From an uncultured Chloroflexales bacterium (GTDB lineage Bacteria > Chloroflexota > Chloroflexia > Chloroflexales > Chloroflexaceae), in assembly GCA_937967405.1 (NCBI GenBank), contig CALCJV010000010.1:1-38440 (forward strand): 38,440 bases of DNA, given 5' to 3'. This document shows positions 8,924 to 18,559 of this stretch, one piece after another (within the stretch, counting starts at the first letter, position 1; each line of letters starts with the position of its first letter). Made by a program: the position numbers and the translations under genes. The notes below the pieces were generated by a model, which saw only the letters and a program-made list of their open reading frames with translations, searched no databases and was not told the DNA's origin.

Positions 8924-9592
8924 ATGAGACATTCTAGAGGGAGCCGCTTTGTGCCTGTGACTGATCCTTTCCCGGCCCATTACTTTGCACGCTACGATGA
9001 ATCGGATGACACCCTCTTTTACGCCCAGCCGCGCCTCGTGGTGCATATTGATGATGGTGCGATTGCCGCGTTGCAGGGCTACTTGCAGCGCACCCTGCCG
9101 CCCGATGCAGAGATACTGGACTTGATGAGCAGCTATCGGAGCCACTTGCCCGCTGGATTGCCTGTGCGGCGGGTAGTTGGGCTAGGCATGAATGCCGAAG
9201 AGCTGCGCCGCAACCCGCAACTCTCCGATTTTATCGTGCATGACTTAAATACCAACCCAGAGCTACCCTACCCAACCGCAAGCTTCGATGCCGCCCTGTG
9301 TACCGTCTCGGTGCAATACCTTGTGCAGCCCATCGCCGTTTTTACCGAAGTGGGGCGTGTGCTCAAGCCGGGTGCGCCGTTTGTGGTCAGCTTCTCGAAT
9401 CGCTGTTTTCCGAGCAAAGCTGTACAGATTTGGCTGCATACCGGCGATCACGAACACCGCGAACTGGTCAAGGCCTACTTTGACCACTCGCACCTGTTCG
9501 AGCACATCGAATCGTACAACCTCTCGCCACGTCGCTGGTGGGGCGACCCGCTGTATGTCGTGACCGGGTATCGTACCGCAGCCGTGCTATAA
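8924..9592 (+). CDS. Class I SAM-dependent methyltransferase
   Basis: About 222 residues with a methyltransferase type-11-like core: ILDLMSSYRSHLP as motif I (the usual glycine-rich loop is replaced by a Met-Ser-Ser loop), a GLGMNAEEL second strand, FDAALCTVSVQYL as motif IV and an RVLKPGAPFVVSFSNR segment. The substrate is unknown. Two starts are possible: ATG 8924 with no clear ribosome site, or GTG 8951 with GAGGGAG seven bases upstream; the conserved part begins after both. The gene's own promoter is at 8861-8890. Its stop codon lies inside the promoter of the next gene. Confidence 0.85.
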   Translation: MRHSRGSRFVPVTDPFPAHYFARYDESDDTLFYAQPRLVVHIDDGAIAALQGYLQRTLPPDAEILDLMSSYRSHLPAGLPVRRVVGLGMNAEELRRNPQLSDFIVHDLNTNPELPYPTASFDAALCTVSVQYLVQPIAVFTEVGRVLKPGAPFVVSFSNRCFPSKAVQIWLHTGDHEHRELVKAYFDHSHLFEHIESYNLSPRRWWGDPLYVVTGYRTAAVL

Positions 9593-9593
9593 T
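9585..9593 (+). promoter_or_regulatory. Extended -10 promoter of the CpXC gene
   Basis: A perfect extended -10, TGCTATAAT, overlaps the stop codon of the methyltransferase and lies about 85 bases before the CpXC gene. The -35 position is poor (CGGGTA at 17 bases). Confidence 0.55.
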
Positions 9594-9677
9594 TGCAGCA
9601 GCCCACTGGCTAAGCCCGCTGACTGGCAGCGTTGCTTGCCTACCCAAGCGTAACCCTCATGAAGAAAGGATAGTCTG

Positions 9678-11063
9678 GTGACAACTGGAATACCGATCTC
9701 GGCTGCACCACAAACGGTGCAGCTCAAATGTCCAAACTGTAGCACCACCTTTACCACCGAAATCTACACACTGGTGGATGTCACCGCCGATCCATCGCTG
9801 AAAGGCATGTTTCTATCGGGACAAATCAATGTCGCTGTCTGTCCAGCGTGTGGGTTTGCCTCGCGGCTGGGCACACCGCTGGCATACCACGATGCCGCGA
9901 AGCAACTGTTCTTGATTGACATTCCCAATGAGCTGGAATTGCCGATTGAGGAACAGGAACGCTTCATCGGCGCAGTCAGCAGCAGCCTGATGCAAAGCCT
10001 ACCCGAAGGAGCCTCGCGCTCACACCTATTCACCCCACAACGCTTTATGTCGTTGCAATCATTAGTAGATGCGGTGCTGGATGCGGAAGGTATCTCCCGC
10101 GAGGTACGCGATAAGCAACGCCGCATCGTGGATGTACTGAGTATGCTGGCTGAAGCTGTCGCTAGCAACGACGAGGGCTTATTTCGCCAGACACTGGATA
10201 CGCACCGTGAGACACTCGATGCGGAGTTCTTCACGATCCTCAATATCTATGTTGAGGCGAGCCAGCGTGAGCAGCGCAATGAAACCGCCATACTCCTGAC
10301 CCGTGTGCGCGATAAACTCGCCACACAGGGCTTTGCTGAGCTGATTGCCAAAGCGGGCACGCAGTTGGGGGCGGGCGCAGCCGGCACTGCTGCCGCCGAT
10401 GAACCCGATGAGGGCAATCTTGATGCGCTCTTAGAGCGACTGGAAGCTGCCGATACCGCGCAACTGGAGAGTATTCTGGCAGAGATTCGCCCCTTTATTG
10501 ATTATGCCTTCTTTGAGCAGTGGACGGCCCGTATCGAGGCTGCCCAGCAAGCAGGCGATAGTGCCCGTGCCACGCAGCTGACCACCCGTCGCCAGCAGAT
10601 TCTGGAGACGGTGGAGGCGATGGATCGGCAGGCACAGGCAATGTTTGAGGCTGGCTCGGCAGCCTTGCAGGAGGTGCTTGCAGCCAGCGATGACCGTGCC
10701 GCGCTCGAGGCTCTCGGTGAGCGGCTGGATGATGCCTTCTTGATGGTGCTCTCGGCCAATGCCGCAGCCGCCCAGCGCGAGGGGCGCACCGAACTGCTCG
10801 AACGCCTCGAGCGCATCGGCACGCTCGCTGTAGAGGTGATCCAAGCCAAGCTCTCGCCAGAGGAACGCCTGATTAACGAGCTGATGATGGCTGAGACGGC
10901 CCGCGACAGCACCCGCATTCTCCGCAGCAATGCCAAGCTAGTGACCCCCGAACTCGTCAAGCTGCTCAACGAATTGGCCAATAGCCACGCGCAGCGCGGT
11001 AGCAGTGAGACGGCTGAGCAACTGCGCCGCTTTGCCCGCGAAGCTGGGGCAATGCTGTTTTAG
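9678..11063 (+). CDS. CpXC-domain protein with long helical C-terminus
   Basis: 461 residues starting with GTG; GAAAGGA lies upstream at suitable spacing. The N-terminal domain (about 12-170) has two CPxC pairs, C18-P-N-C21 and C55-P-A-C58, the signature of the CpXC family, expected to form a zinc ribbon. The rest (about 175-460) is Glu/Ala/Leu/Gln-rich and predicted helical, with several segments like LLERLEAAD and LLERLERIG, suggesting a helical-repeat or coiled-coil scaffold. The biochemical role of the family is unknown. It has its own promoter, and the neighbours give no clear clue. Confidence 0.87.
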   Translation: MTTGIPISAAPQTVQLKCPNCSTTFTTEIYTLVDVTADPSLKGMFLSGQINVAVCPACGFASRLGTPLAYHDAAKQLFLIDIPNELELPIEEQERFIGAVSSSLMQSLPEGASRSHLFTPQRFMSLQSLVDAVLDAEGISREVRDKQRRIVDVLSMLAEAVASNDEGLFRQTLDTHRETLDAEFFTILNIYVEASQREQRNETAILLTRVRDKLATQGFAELIAKAGTQLGAGAAGTAAADEPDEGNLDALLERLEAADTAQLESILAEIRPFIDYAFFEQWTARIEAAQQAGDSARATQLTTRRQQILETVEAMDRQAQAMFEAGSAALQEVLAASDDRAALEALGERLDDAFLMVLSANAAAAQREGRTELLERLERIGTLAVEVIQAKLSPEERLINELMMAETARDSTRILRSNAKLVTPELVKLLNELANSHAQRGSSETAEQLRRFAREAGAMLF

Positions 11064-11090
11064 GTGTCAGGAGTCAGGTATCAGGTATCA
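11064..11090. repeat. Repeat-family copy downstream of the CpXC gene
   Basis: Tandem units of the form GTCAGG / ATCAGG (GGTGTCAGGAGTCAGG, then TATCAGGTATCA) immediately follow the stop codon. A related inverted segment lies at 11170-11208 around the next gene's start. Confidence 0.5.
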
Positions 11091-11182
11091 AGTGGGGTAC
11101 GCTGCGACCATACAATGTGTGCTATAGATATCAAATAGCGTGAGAGTTGGTTTAGATACGGCTTGTTGGGCAAGATGACCTG

Positions 11183-12400
11183 ATGCCTGAAACCTATCAC
11201 CTGACACCGACGATACCGCCCGCCCGCACGCTGCTGCTACGCCTGATCGCCCGCACGCAACGGGTAGTGATCCGCCGGTCACCTGCTGCACCCACCGACA
11301 TCCGGCGCATTCTGCTGATCAAGCCCGACCATCTCGGCGATCTGTTGCTCGCCACGCCGGCCCTAACGCGCCTTCGTCAGCTCTACCCCCATGCACGGAT
11401 CACACTGCTCGCGGGGGCATGGGCTGCACCGATTGTTGCCACCAACCGCCAGCTTGATACGCTGCACTCCCTGCCGTTTCCAGGCTTTGTGCGGGCGAGC
11501 AACAAGCCCGCTGTGTGGCAACCCTACACGCTCTTGCTGCGTACCGCCGTGCTGCTGCGGAACCACGCCTACGATGCCGCCCTGCTGCTGCGCGACGATC
11601 ACTGGTGGGGGGCGGCTTTAGCCCTGCTCGCAGGTATTCCCGTGCGGGTGGGTATGGCGGCCCCAGCGATGCGCGATCTGCTCACGCTTGCGGTTGCGTG
11701 GCAGCCCACGCAACACGTCACGGCTCAGGCTCTGGCCATTGTTGAGAGCCTTGCCTGCGGTGCACCAACCCCCCCTGTAACTGGGTGGCAGCCCGATCTA
11801 CCCGCCCTAGCCTACGCCCCACCCGCCCCCGATCAAGCGTGGGCCGCTACCTATTTGGCGCAGCACGGCATTACCGCAGCGACCAACCTCTACATTATCC
11901 ATCCCGGCACGGGTGGCAACAGCAAACACTGGCTGCCCGAACGATGGGCTGCGGTCGGAACACAGTTAGCGCAGCTGCCCCAAGCGCGGGTGCTACTCAC
12001 GGGAGGGGCAACCGAAACGGAGCTAGTCGCGCAGATTGCCGCCCACATGCACCCAGCCCCGCTTACGCTTGCCGGAGCCACCAGCATTGGGCAATTGGCT
12101 GCCCTGCTGGCCCGTGCCCGCGTCGTGCTTGGTGTGGATAGTGGGCCCCTGCACCTTGCCGTCAGTCAAGGCACACCCACGCTGCACCTGTTTGGGCCAA
12201 GCGATGTGCGGCGGTTTGGGGCATGGGGCGATCCGCGTCGCCATCGGGTGCTACAGGCTGAGCTATGGTGTCGCCCGTGCGGCGTGTTTACGGCGTGCCC
12301 GCGCCAGCTTGAGCCGCCGGAGTGCATGCAACAGATCAGTGTAGCGCAGGTACTTGCCGCTGTGCAGGAGCTAGGGCAGGATGTGCTAGGTGGCGGGTGA
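11183..12400 (+). CDS. Family 9 glycosyltransferase (heptosyltransferase-like)
   Basis: 405 residues with a GT-B fold of the ADP-heptose:LPS heptosyltransferase family. The N-terminal nucleotide-fold start is ILLIKPDHLGDLLLATPAL (about 42-60), typical of GT9. The C-terminal half carries IHPGTGGNSKHWLPERWA and VLGVDSGPLHLAVSQGTPTLHLFGP, the donor-site signatures. Chloroflexota usually lack LPS, so the acceptor is likely another cell-surface glycan; that is inferred. No ribosome site is seen before ATG 11183, and this start lies inside a repeat copy, so the true start could be downstream. The stop codon TGA lies inside another repeat copy (12383-12404). Confidence 0.88.
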   Translation: MPETYHLTPTIPPARTLLLRLIARTQRVVIRRSPAAPTDIRRILLIKPDHLGDLLLATPALTRLRQLYPHARITLLAGAWAAPIVATNRQLDTLHSLPFPGFVRASNKPAVWQPYTLLLRTAVLLRNHAYDAALLLRDDHWWGAALALLAGIPVRVGMAAPAMRDLLTLAVAWQPTQHVTAQALAIVESLACGAPTPPVTGWQPDLPALAYAPPAPDQAWAATYLAQHGITAATNLYIIHPGTGGNSKHWLPERWAAVGTQLAQLPQARVLLTGGATETELVAQIAAHMHPAPLTLAGATSIGQLAALLARARVVLGVDSGPLHLAVSQGTPTLHLFGPSDVRRFGAWGDPRRHRVLQAELWCRPCGVFTACPRQLEPPECMQQISVAQVLAAVQELGQDVLGGG

Positions 12401-12521
12401 CAGGGGTTAGGCAAGGCATACCACGAAGAACACGAAGGAATGGCAAGGCAGGTGTGGGACACGCCTGCACTCTATCCCACTGTCACCCGCTACCTGATAC
12501 CTGTCACCCGCCACCTAGCAC
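12383..12521. repeat. Perfect 22-bp inverted repeat plus 21-bp tandem repeat
   Basis: Bases 12383-12404 and 12500-12521 are exact 22-bp inverted copies. The right arm is also the second unit of a direct tandem repeat of 21 bases (12480-12500 and 12501-12521, a few differences). Between them lies a CCACGAAGAACACGAAGG-type segment. The left arm overlaps the end and stop codon of the glycosyltransferase gene. The structure could act as a bidirectional terminator or be a remnant of a small mobile repeat. Confidence 0.7.
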
Positions 12522-12525
12522 CTGC

Positions 12526-12732
12526 TTATTGCTTGGGTGCGCCTGTATTGACCCCAAATGGCTTGTACAAGGGGCAGAAGCTCACCGCGCTCGTGCCAAT
12601 GAAAATCACCGCAAGTAGCCCCAACAAGATCGCCCAGATGCCCTGCACTGTGCCCGTCAGGATCAGGCCACCGACGACAACCGCCACAGCCACACGAACC
12701 ACGCGATCAATCATACCCATATTCTTTTGCAT
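12526..12732 (-). CDS. DUF2892-type small inner-membrane protein
   Basis: 68 residues with the DUF2892 (YgaP transmembrane-like) pattern: MGMIDRVVRVAVAVVVGG, a second hydrophobic stretch IWAILLGLLAVIFIGTSAV, and the ending FCPLYKPFGVNT. Two membrane helices are expected. Family members often accompany rhodanese or sulfur-handling genes; the role here is unknown. AAGGAGA lies 8 bases before the ATG. It is directly downstream of a Crp/Fnr gene on the same strand, 109 bases away, and has its own promoter carrying a Crp-type half-site pair, so control by that regulator is likely (inferred). Confidence 0.87.
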   Translation of the reverse strand: MQKNMGMIDRVVRVAVAVVVGGLILTGTVQGIWAILLGLLAVIFIGTSAVSFCPLYKPFGVNTGAPKQ

Positions 12733-12750
12733 GTTTGCATCTCCTTCTAT

Positions 12751-12815
12751 AGTAGGTTAGTTCGCCTACTGTCGAGTATAGCAGACGCGGCGGTTTCCTT
12801 CTGTGATAATGTCAC
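12751..12815 (-). promoter_or_regulatory. DUF2892 promoter with Crp-type site and +1 palindrome
   Basis: On the minus strand an extended -10 TGCTATACT occupies 12783-12775, giving a start near 12768. The -35 position is poor (CAGAAG). GTGA-N5-TCAC (12803-12815) is centred near -41, the class II activator position of Crp/Fnr proteins. AGTAGG-N8-CCTACT (12751-12770) spans the predicted transcription start and could be a repressor site or leader stem. Confidence 0.5.
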
Positions 12816-12841
12816 CAACATAGACGCAGAGGCACACGCCG

Positions 12842-13549
12842 CTAACTTGCCCGCCGCGCCAAGCCCGCCCGATCTGTTATAGCGATACGTCCGCGAGCCT
12901 GCTGCACCAAGCCCTGCTCGGCGAAATCAGCAAGAATGCGGCTGACGACTTCCCGCGATGTACCTAGCTCTGCTGCAATCTGTTGGTGGGTTAGGTGCAC
13001 GACTGGAATGATCGGCATGGTCGGTGCAGGCGAGGTGGGTGCGGCAGGCGTAATACTGCGGAGCAGAAGCTCAGCGATGCGCGTATCCATGCGCCGAAAG
13101 GCGACCTCCTCCAACACTGTCAGCACACTGGCAAAGCGGCGGGCAAGGAGGTCAAAGCTGTAGCTGCGCCACACCTGATAGGTATTGATCCACGTCTGAA
13201 AGATGGTATGCGGGATGGCGTAGGCACGGGCAGCTTGCTCAACCACTGCAATCGCTGGAAACTCGCGTTCACTCAAGATGCAGCTTGTGCTCAGGATGCA
13301 ACTCTCGCCGCGCTCGAAGCGGTACAGCGTAATCTCGCGCCCCGTCTCACCAATCGTAAACACGCGCACCTGCCCCACCGCCAGAATAGCGAGCGTGTGG
13401 CAGACATCGCCCGCCTCAAAGATCGTCGCTCCGGCAGGGAGATCGAGCAGCGTTGTTGCAGCGGCAAACTCCCGCGCTACGGGGCTATCCATATTCGCAA
13501 GGAACGGCAGCAGCGTCACGGCATCGTGCAATTGGGCATGCGTCAACAT
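12842..13549 (-). CDS. Crp/Fnr-family transcription regulator
   Basis: 235 residues. The cyclic-nucleotide-binding-like beta barrel (about 10-120) contains the loop GESCILSTSCILSEREFPA, with two Cys five residues apart; the N-terminal Fe-S Cys cluster of true FNR is absent, and the cAMP phosphate-binding Arg motif of Crp is not evident. After the dimer helix comes a winged helix with LTHQQIAAELGTSREVVSRIL as the HTH. The Cys pair could sense redox or sulfur species; this is inferred. GGAGGAG 7 bases before ATG 13549 sets the start rather than 13567. It is divergent from purL and upstream of the DUF2892 gene, its probable target. Confidence 0.92.
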   Translation of the reverse strand: MLTHAQLHDAVTLLPFLANMDSPVAREFAAATTLLDLPAGATIFEAGDVCHTLAILAVGQVRVFTIGETGREITLYRFERGESCILSTSCILSEREFPAIAVVEQAARAYAIPHTIFQTWINTYQVWRSYSFDLLARRFASVLTVLEEVAFRRMDTRIAELLLRSITPAAPTSPAPTMPIIPVVHLTHQQIAAELGTSREVVSRILADFAEQGLVQQARGRIAITDRAGLARRAS

Positions 13550-13604
13550 AGGCACTCCTCCATGCATGATTGATTACCTCCACAGGCTGCAAAGCCCTAC
13601 AAAT

Positions 13605-13610
13605 AGTATA
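13605..13610 (-). promoter_or_regulatory. Putative -10 box of the Crp/Fnr gene
   Basis: TATACT on the minus strand, about 56 bases before the start codon. No good -35 is seen. The region is shared with the divergent purL promoter about 25 bases away. Confidence 0.4.
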
Positions 13611-13633
13611 TCGAACCAGAGCAAGCCAGATGC

Positions 13634-13642
13634 TGTTATAAT
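13634..13642 (+). promoter_or_regulatory. Extended -10 promoter of the purLC operon
   Basis: TGTTATAAT, a perfect TATAAT with TG extension, lies 73 bases before purL. The -35 region is weak. In the leader, TACCTGC (13677-13683) can pair with GCAGGTA (13701-13707), leaving GAGGAG in the loop next to the purL ribosome site. Confidence 0.55.
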
Positions 13643-13714
13643 AAATGATAGGCTAGAGCTACTAAAAATAAGGAGCTACCTGCGTTAATGTAGCGAGGAG
13701 GCAGGTACAAGGTT

Positions 13715-16700
13715 ATGATATACACCTATCGGATTGAAGTTTCCGCCCGCGCAACAGATACAACAGACCACATTGCGTACTCACCATTACTCAGGGCAGC
13801 TCAGCAGCTAGGCATCACAACCATCACGCACATTCAGCATGCACGCCTGTTTTTCCTCGCAGGCACACTGTCCCGTGCCGATGTAGAACGCCTCGCCCAC
13901 GCTACACTGGTAGACCCAGTGACTGAAATGTGTACGCTTGCGCCGCTCGATGCTAGCCCCCCCGTTGTACACGATCCCCCCGCCACACACCAGATTGAGA
14001 TTACGCCCCTACCGGGCGTGACCGATGCCCAAGCCGAAAGCCTGATGGTGGCGGCGCATCGGCTTCAGATCGACGGGCTACAACAAGTGGTGTCCGGGCA
14101 ACTCTATCGGCTATGGGGTGATGTCACCGCTGCACAGGTGCAGCAGCTGGCCACGCGCCTGCTGGCGAATCCGGTGGTGCAGCGCATCAGCATTAACCAG
14201 CCGATCAACGATCCGTTTATGCCCGCGCAGCCACCCGATGCTACTGTCGAAACGATTGCCGTGCGCCACGCCAGCGACGACGACCTGCTCGCCCTGAGCC
14301 AACAGCGTCGCCTTGCACTCGATCTGGCGGAGATGCAGGCGATCCGCAGCTACTTCTTGATGCAGGAGCGCGACCCGACTGATGCCGAGCTAGAGATGCT
14401 GGCTCAGACGTGGAGTGAGCATTGTGTCCACAAAACGTTCAAAGCCCTGATCGAATTTGAACTGCTCGATCACCCTGAAGTCGATCAAGACCATATCGAG
14501 ATCAGCGAAACGATAGATGGGCTACTCCGCAGCTACATCCGCGCTGCCACCGATGAACTTGCCCGCCCGTGGGTGCGTTCAGCGTTTGTGGATAATGCAG
14601 GGGTGATTGCCTTTAATGAGCAGTGGGATTTGGCGTTTAAGGTCGAGACGCACAACCGCCCTTCCGCACTTGACCCATTCGGCGGGGCACACACCGGCGT
14701 AGGCGGCGTGATCCGCGATATTCTCGGCGTGAGTGCCCGCCCGATTGCCAATACCAACATCCTCTTTTTCGGCATGCCCGATACGCCCGATGCGAGCCTG
14801 CCGCCGGGTGTGTTGCATCCCCGCCGCATTGCGGCGGGGGTGGTTCACGGAATCGAGGACTACGGCAACAAGATGGGCATCCCCACCGTCAATGGTGCCA
14901 TCTATTACCACCCCGGCTACACCGCCAATCCGCTCGTGTTTTGCGGCTGTTTGGGCTTGCTGCCGCGTGACAGCCATCCCACCCGCCCTCACTCCGATGA
15001 CCTGATCGTGGTATTAGGCGGGCGCACTGGGCGCGATGGGCTACGCGGCGCGACGTTTTCGAGTATGGAGCTAGATGCCAGCAGCAGCACCGTAGCGGGC
15101 AGTGCCGTCCAGATTGGCAACCCGATCACCGAAAAGCAGCTCCAAGAGGTGGTGCTCGCTGCCCGCGATGCCCACCTCTACCACGCGATCACCGATTGCG
15201 GCGCGGGCGGCTTGGCTTCGGCGGTTGGCGAGATGGGCCACAGCATTGGCGCAAGCGTAGACCTAACGCGCATCCCGCTCAAATACGCCGGTCTACGCCC
15301 ATGGGAGATTTGGCTCAGTGAAGCCCAAGAGCGCATGGTGATGGCGGTTGCCCCAGAGCACCTCGCCGCACTGCAAGCAATCTGTGCGCGGCACAACGTC
15401 GAAGCGAGTGTGATTGGCACATTCACACCCACCGGACGCATGCGCCTGACTTATGGCGAGCACCTCGTCGCCGATTTGGCAATGAACTTCCTGCACGATG
15501 GGCTACCGCGTCGCCGCCTGAAGGCAACCCACACGCGCCTCAGCACGGGTGAACCTGCGCCACTCAAGCTGCATACCCGCCCCGAAACATTAGGCGTGCA
15601 TGATCTTGCCCCGATCCTCCATCAGCTGTTGGCCCACCCCAACATCCGCAGCAAAGCCGACGTGATCCACCGCTACGATCACGAGGTACAGGGGGGCACG
15701 GTGATCAAGCCGTTGGTGGGCAGTGCCAATCAAGGCCCCAGCGACGCAGCCGTGATTGTGCCGCTCGATACGCTCCCGCCAGATGCCGCCACCAGCGAGG
15801 CCCCTCTACAAGGCGTGGCTCTTGCCGTTGGCTTGGCTCCCAGCTATAGCGAGCTTGACCCGTATGAGATGGCGTGGGCCGCGATAGATGAAGCGATCCG
15901 CAACGCGGTGTGCGTTGGAGCCGATCCAGCCCGCATCGCCCTGCTCGACAACTTCTGCTGGGGCAACCCCAATCTGCCAGATCGGTTGGGCAGCCTTGTG
16001 CGCTGTGTGCAGGGCTGCTACGATGCGGCACTTGCCTATGGTACGCCGTTCATCTCTGGCAAAGATAGCCTGAATAATGAGTATGTAGATGCCAATGGCA
16101 ACCGCCAATCAATCCCCGGCACGCTGGTCATCTCGGCGGTGGGGATTGTGCCGGATGTGCGCCGCAGTGTGACGATGGACTTCAAGCAGGCTGGCAATGC
16201 CATCTACATTATCGGCAGTACTCGCCCCGAATTGGGAGGCAGCCACTATCTGCTCGTGCAGCCAGAACTGACCACCAACGAGCAGGCCCAGCTCCACCGT
16301 TCACCGCAGCCGGTGACGAACCCGCAGCAACGCTTGCATACGCTGCATCAGGCGATCCAGCAGGGCTTGGTACAAGCCTGCCACGATTGCTCCGAAGGCG
16401 GGATTGGCGTTGCCGTTGCCGAGATGTGCATTGCCAGTGGGCTAGGCGCAGAGATTGAGCTACTCAAAGTTAGTGCAATTCCCTATCAGGATGCGGAGTT
16501 GCTCTTTTCAGAGACCCTCGGCCGCTTCATCGTCGAGGTGCGCCCAGAAGACGAACAAGCCTTCCGCGAACTGTTTGTCGATCTGCCGCATGGGCGGATC
16601 GGCACGGTGCATCCGCCGCATATAGCCCACCTCAGTGAGCCACGCTTGCATGTGCTGGGGCAGCACAAAACCTTGATCGTGGATACGCCGATAGCAGCAT

Positions 16701-17572
16701 TGGAGCAGAGTTGGCGCGGCGCAAGTAGCCCGCCTGCGCCTGTGGCTGTGCCCCCCCCCAATCCGGTGTCGGTTCCAGCCATCCGCACCACCGTGCCGCG
16801 CATCTTGATCCTCCACGCCAATGGCACTAATCGTGACCGCGAGGCCGCTCTGGCGTGCCACGTAGCGGGTGGCGCACCAGAGATTGTGCATGTCAATCAG
16901 ATCGTGGCCGGCGAGCGTCAGCTCAGCGACTACCAGATGCTGGTCCTGCCGGGCGGTTTTTCCTACGGTGATGATCTCGGAGCTGGGCAGCTATGGGCCC
17001 TTGATCTGAAATATCTGCTGTACGATCAACTGGCCCAGTTTGCGGCGGCGGGTAAGCCGATCTTAGGCATCTGCAACGGCTTCCAAGCCCTTGTTAAGGC
17101 AGGGCTGCTGCCCGGTCACGTAGAACCAGCCACCACTGCCCGCACCAGCACCCTCACCTACAACGCCTCGACCCAATTCGAGTGCCGCTGGGTCTACCTA
17201 CAGGCTAATCCGGCTAGCCCATCGCTGTTCACCCGCAATCTTACTGAACCGATCTACTGCCCAGTGGCACACGGCGAGGGGCGGTTTGTGGTGGCTGATC
17301 AAGCCACGCTCACCCAGCTGGAGACCCAACACCTGATCGCCCTGCGCTACACCACCCGCGATGGCAGCGCACCCACCTACCCCGCCAACCCGAATGGCTC
17401 AGTGGCTGCGATTGCGGGCATCTGCAATCCAACAGGCAATATTCTGGGGCTAATGCCTCACCCTGAAAACCATATCTTTGCGTGGCAACATCCACGCTGG
17501 CGGCGCGGCGAAGGCGGCATGCGCGGCTTAGGCTTGTTCAGCAATGCGATCAATGCGCTACAGGAGAGCTAA
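13715..17572 (+). CDS. purL: Fused phosphoribosylformylglycinamidine synthase (PurS-like/PurL/PurQ)
   Basis: A single 1285-residue chain that converts FGAR, glutamine and ATP to FGAM, the fourth step of purine synthesis. The order is: two tandem PurS-like domains (about 1-75 and 92-165); the PurL synthase core with [17 protein letters not shown] (about 232-248) and the ETHNRPSA and [14 protein letters not shown]-binding segments; a second AIRS-like half with [10 protein letters not shown] and [15 protein letters not shown]; a Pro-rich linker (about 1005-1025); then a class I glutaminase domain from about 1028 with the nucleophile Cys 1120 in GICNGFQ and the His/Glu of MPHPENH. All three functions of the split bacterial system are thus in one chain. 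Its stop is adjacent to the purC start, so the two form an operon. Confidence 0.95.
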   Translation: MIYTYRIEVSARATDTTDHIAYSPLLRAAQQLGITTITHIQHARLFFLAGTLSRADVERLAHATLVDPVTEMCTLAPLDASPPVVHDPPATHQIEITPLPGVTDAQAESLMVAAHRLQIDGLQQVVSGQLYRLWGDVTAAQVQQLATRLLANPVVQRISINQPINDPFMPAQPPDATVETIAVRHASDDDLLALSQQRRLALDLAEMQAIRSYFLMQERDPTDAELEMLAQTWSEHCVHKTFKALIEFELLDHPEVDQDHIEISETIDGLLRSYIRAATDELARPWVRSAFVDNAGVIAFNEQWDLAFKVETHNRPSALDPFGGAHTGVGGVIRDILGVSARPIANTNILFFGMPDTPDASLPPGVLHPRRIAAGVVHGIEDYGNKMGIPTVNGAIYYHPGYTANPLVFCGCLGLLPRDSHPTRPHSDDLIVVLGGRTGRDGLRGATFSSMELDASSSTVAGSAVQIGNPITEKQLQEVVLAARDAHLYHAITDCGAGGLASAVGEMGHSIGASVDLTRIPLKYAGLRPWEIWLSEAQERMVMAVAPEHLAALQAICARHNVEASVIGTFTPTGRMRLTYGEHLVADLAMNFLHDGLPRRRLKATHTRLSTGEPAPLKLHTRPETLGVHDLAPILHQLLAHPNIRSKADVIHRYDHEVQGGTVIKPLVGSANQGPSDAAVIVPLDTLPPDAATSEAPLQGVALAVGLAPSYSELDPYEMAWAAIDEAIRNAVCVGADPARIALLDNFCWGNPNLPDRLGSLVRCVQGCYDAALAYGTPFISGKDSLNNEYVDANGNRQSIPGTLVISAVGIVPDVRRSVTMDFKQAGNAIYIIGSTRPELGGSHYLLVQPELTTNEQAQLHRSPQPVTNPQQRLHTLHQAIQQGLVQACHDCSEGGIGVAVAEMCIASGLGAEIELLKVSAIPYQDAELLFSETLGRFIVEVRPEDEQAFRELFVDLPHGRIGTVHPPHIAHLSEPRLHVLGQHKTLIVDTPIAALEQSWRGASSPPAPVAVPPPNPVSVPAIRTTVPRILILHANGTNRDREAALACHVAGGAPEIVHVNQIVAGERQLSDYQMLVLPGGFSYGDDLGAGQLWALDLKYLLYDQLAQFAAAGKPILGICNGFQALVKAGLLPGHVEPATTARTSTLTYNASTQFECRWVYLQANPASPSLFTRNLTEPIYCPVAHGEGRFVVADQATLTQLETQHLIALRYTTRDGSAPTYPANPNGSVAAIAGICNPTGNILGLMPHPENHIFAWQHPRWRRGEGGMRGLGLFSNAINALQES

Positions 17573-18559
17573 ATGCTAACTGATGCGGAGCTGACTCAAG
17601 CTCTCGCGCAGGCTCTCGCGCAGGTGGCCCTACCGCCCCTGCCCGCGCACATCCAGCACACCTCCGGCAAAGTGCGTGAGAGCCTTGTGTGGGATCAGCA
17701 GCGGCTGCTGATCACGACAGATCGCGTCTCCGCATTCGATCACATTCTCGGTGTTGTGCCCTACAAAGGGCAGGTCCTCAATCAGCTCAGTGCGTGGTGG
17801 TTCGATCAGGTGGCTGATCTGGTGCGCCATCATCTGCTGGCTGTGCCCGATCCGAATGTGATGCTCGTGCGCGAAGCAACGGCTCTGCCAGTTGAGGTGA
17901 TTGTGCGCGGCTACCTTACCGGCGTAACCAGCACTGCCCTATGGACACGCTACGCACAGGGCGAACGGAACCCCTACGGTATCCCTCTGCCGGATGGCTT
18001 GCAGAAGAATGCCCCCTTGCCTACGCCGATTATCACCCCCACCACCAAAGCCGCGCAGGGCAGCCACGACGAACGCCTGACCCGCACCGAGCTACTGGAG
18101 CGTGGGCTAGTTGCGCCAGAGCTGTGGGCGCAGGTAGAGCAGGTGGCCCTCGCCCTGTTTGCGCGTGGGCAGGAGCGGGCCCGTGCCGCCGGGCTGATCC
18201 TTGTGGATACGAAATATGAGTTTGGGCTGCTCGATGGGCAGCTCGCCCTGATTGACGAAATCCACACCCCCGACTCCAGCCGCTACTGGCTTGCCGCCAG
18301 CTACGCCCGCGATCAGCACACACCAGAACATTACGACAAAGAGTACCTGCGCCTGTGGTACGCCGCACACGGCTATCGCGGCGACGGCTCGCCCCCAGCA
18401 ATGCCCCCCGATCTGAGTGTGCAGGTGGCCCAACGCTACCTCTTTGTGTATGAACAGCTCACGGGGCAAGCCTTTGTGCCTGCGCCCGTACCCGCCAGCG
18501 AGCGGATTGCGGCAGTGGTAGTATCGTTGTACAATGACATTGCTACAAGGCTTAGCTAG
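17573..18559 (+). CDS. purC: SAICAR synthetase (PurC)
   Basis: 328 residues. It ligates aspartate to CAIR with ATP in the de novo purine pathway. Family signatures seen: SGKVRESLVWDQQRLLITT near the N-terminus, DRVSAFDHILG, VEVIVRGYLTGVTSTALW and LILVDTKYEFG, then LIDEIHTPDSSRYW. The length is that of the longer yeast ADE1-like type rather than the roughly 237-residue E. coli type. Its ATG begins on the base following the purL stop codon, so the two are translationally coupled. The last 26 bases overlap the next, unrelated small gene. Confidence 0.96.
   Translation: MLTDAELTQALAQALAQVALPPLPAHIQHTSGKVRESLVWDQQRLLITTDRVSAFDHILGVVPYKGQVLNQLSAWWFDQVADLVRHHLLAVPDPNVMLVREATALPVEVIVRGYLTGVTSTALWTRYAQGERNPYGIPLPDGLQKNAPLPTPIITPTTKAAQGSHDERLTRTELLERGLVAPELWAQVEQVALALFARGQERARAAGLILVDTKYEFGLLDGQLALIDEIHTPDSSRYWLAASYARDQHTPEHYDKEYLRLWYAAHGYRGDGSPPAMPPDLSVQVAQRYLFVYEQLTGQAFVPAPVPASERIAAVVVSLYNDIATRLS

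Noticed and set aside
12995-13573. Plus-strand frame opposite the Crp/Fnr gene
   Set aside because: No motif or ribosome site; the opposite strand has a complete HTH protein.
13677-13707. Purine riboswitch before purL
   Set aside because: The leader has only a simple 7-bp hairpin and lacks the three-way junction core of the purine aptamer.
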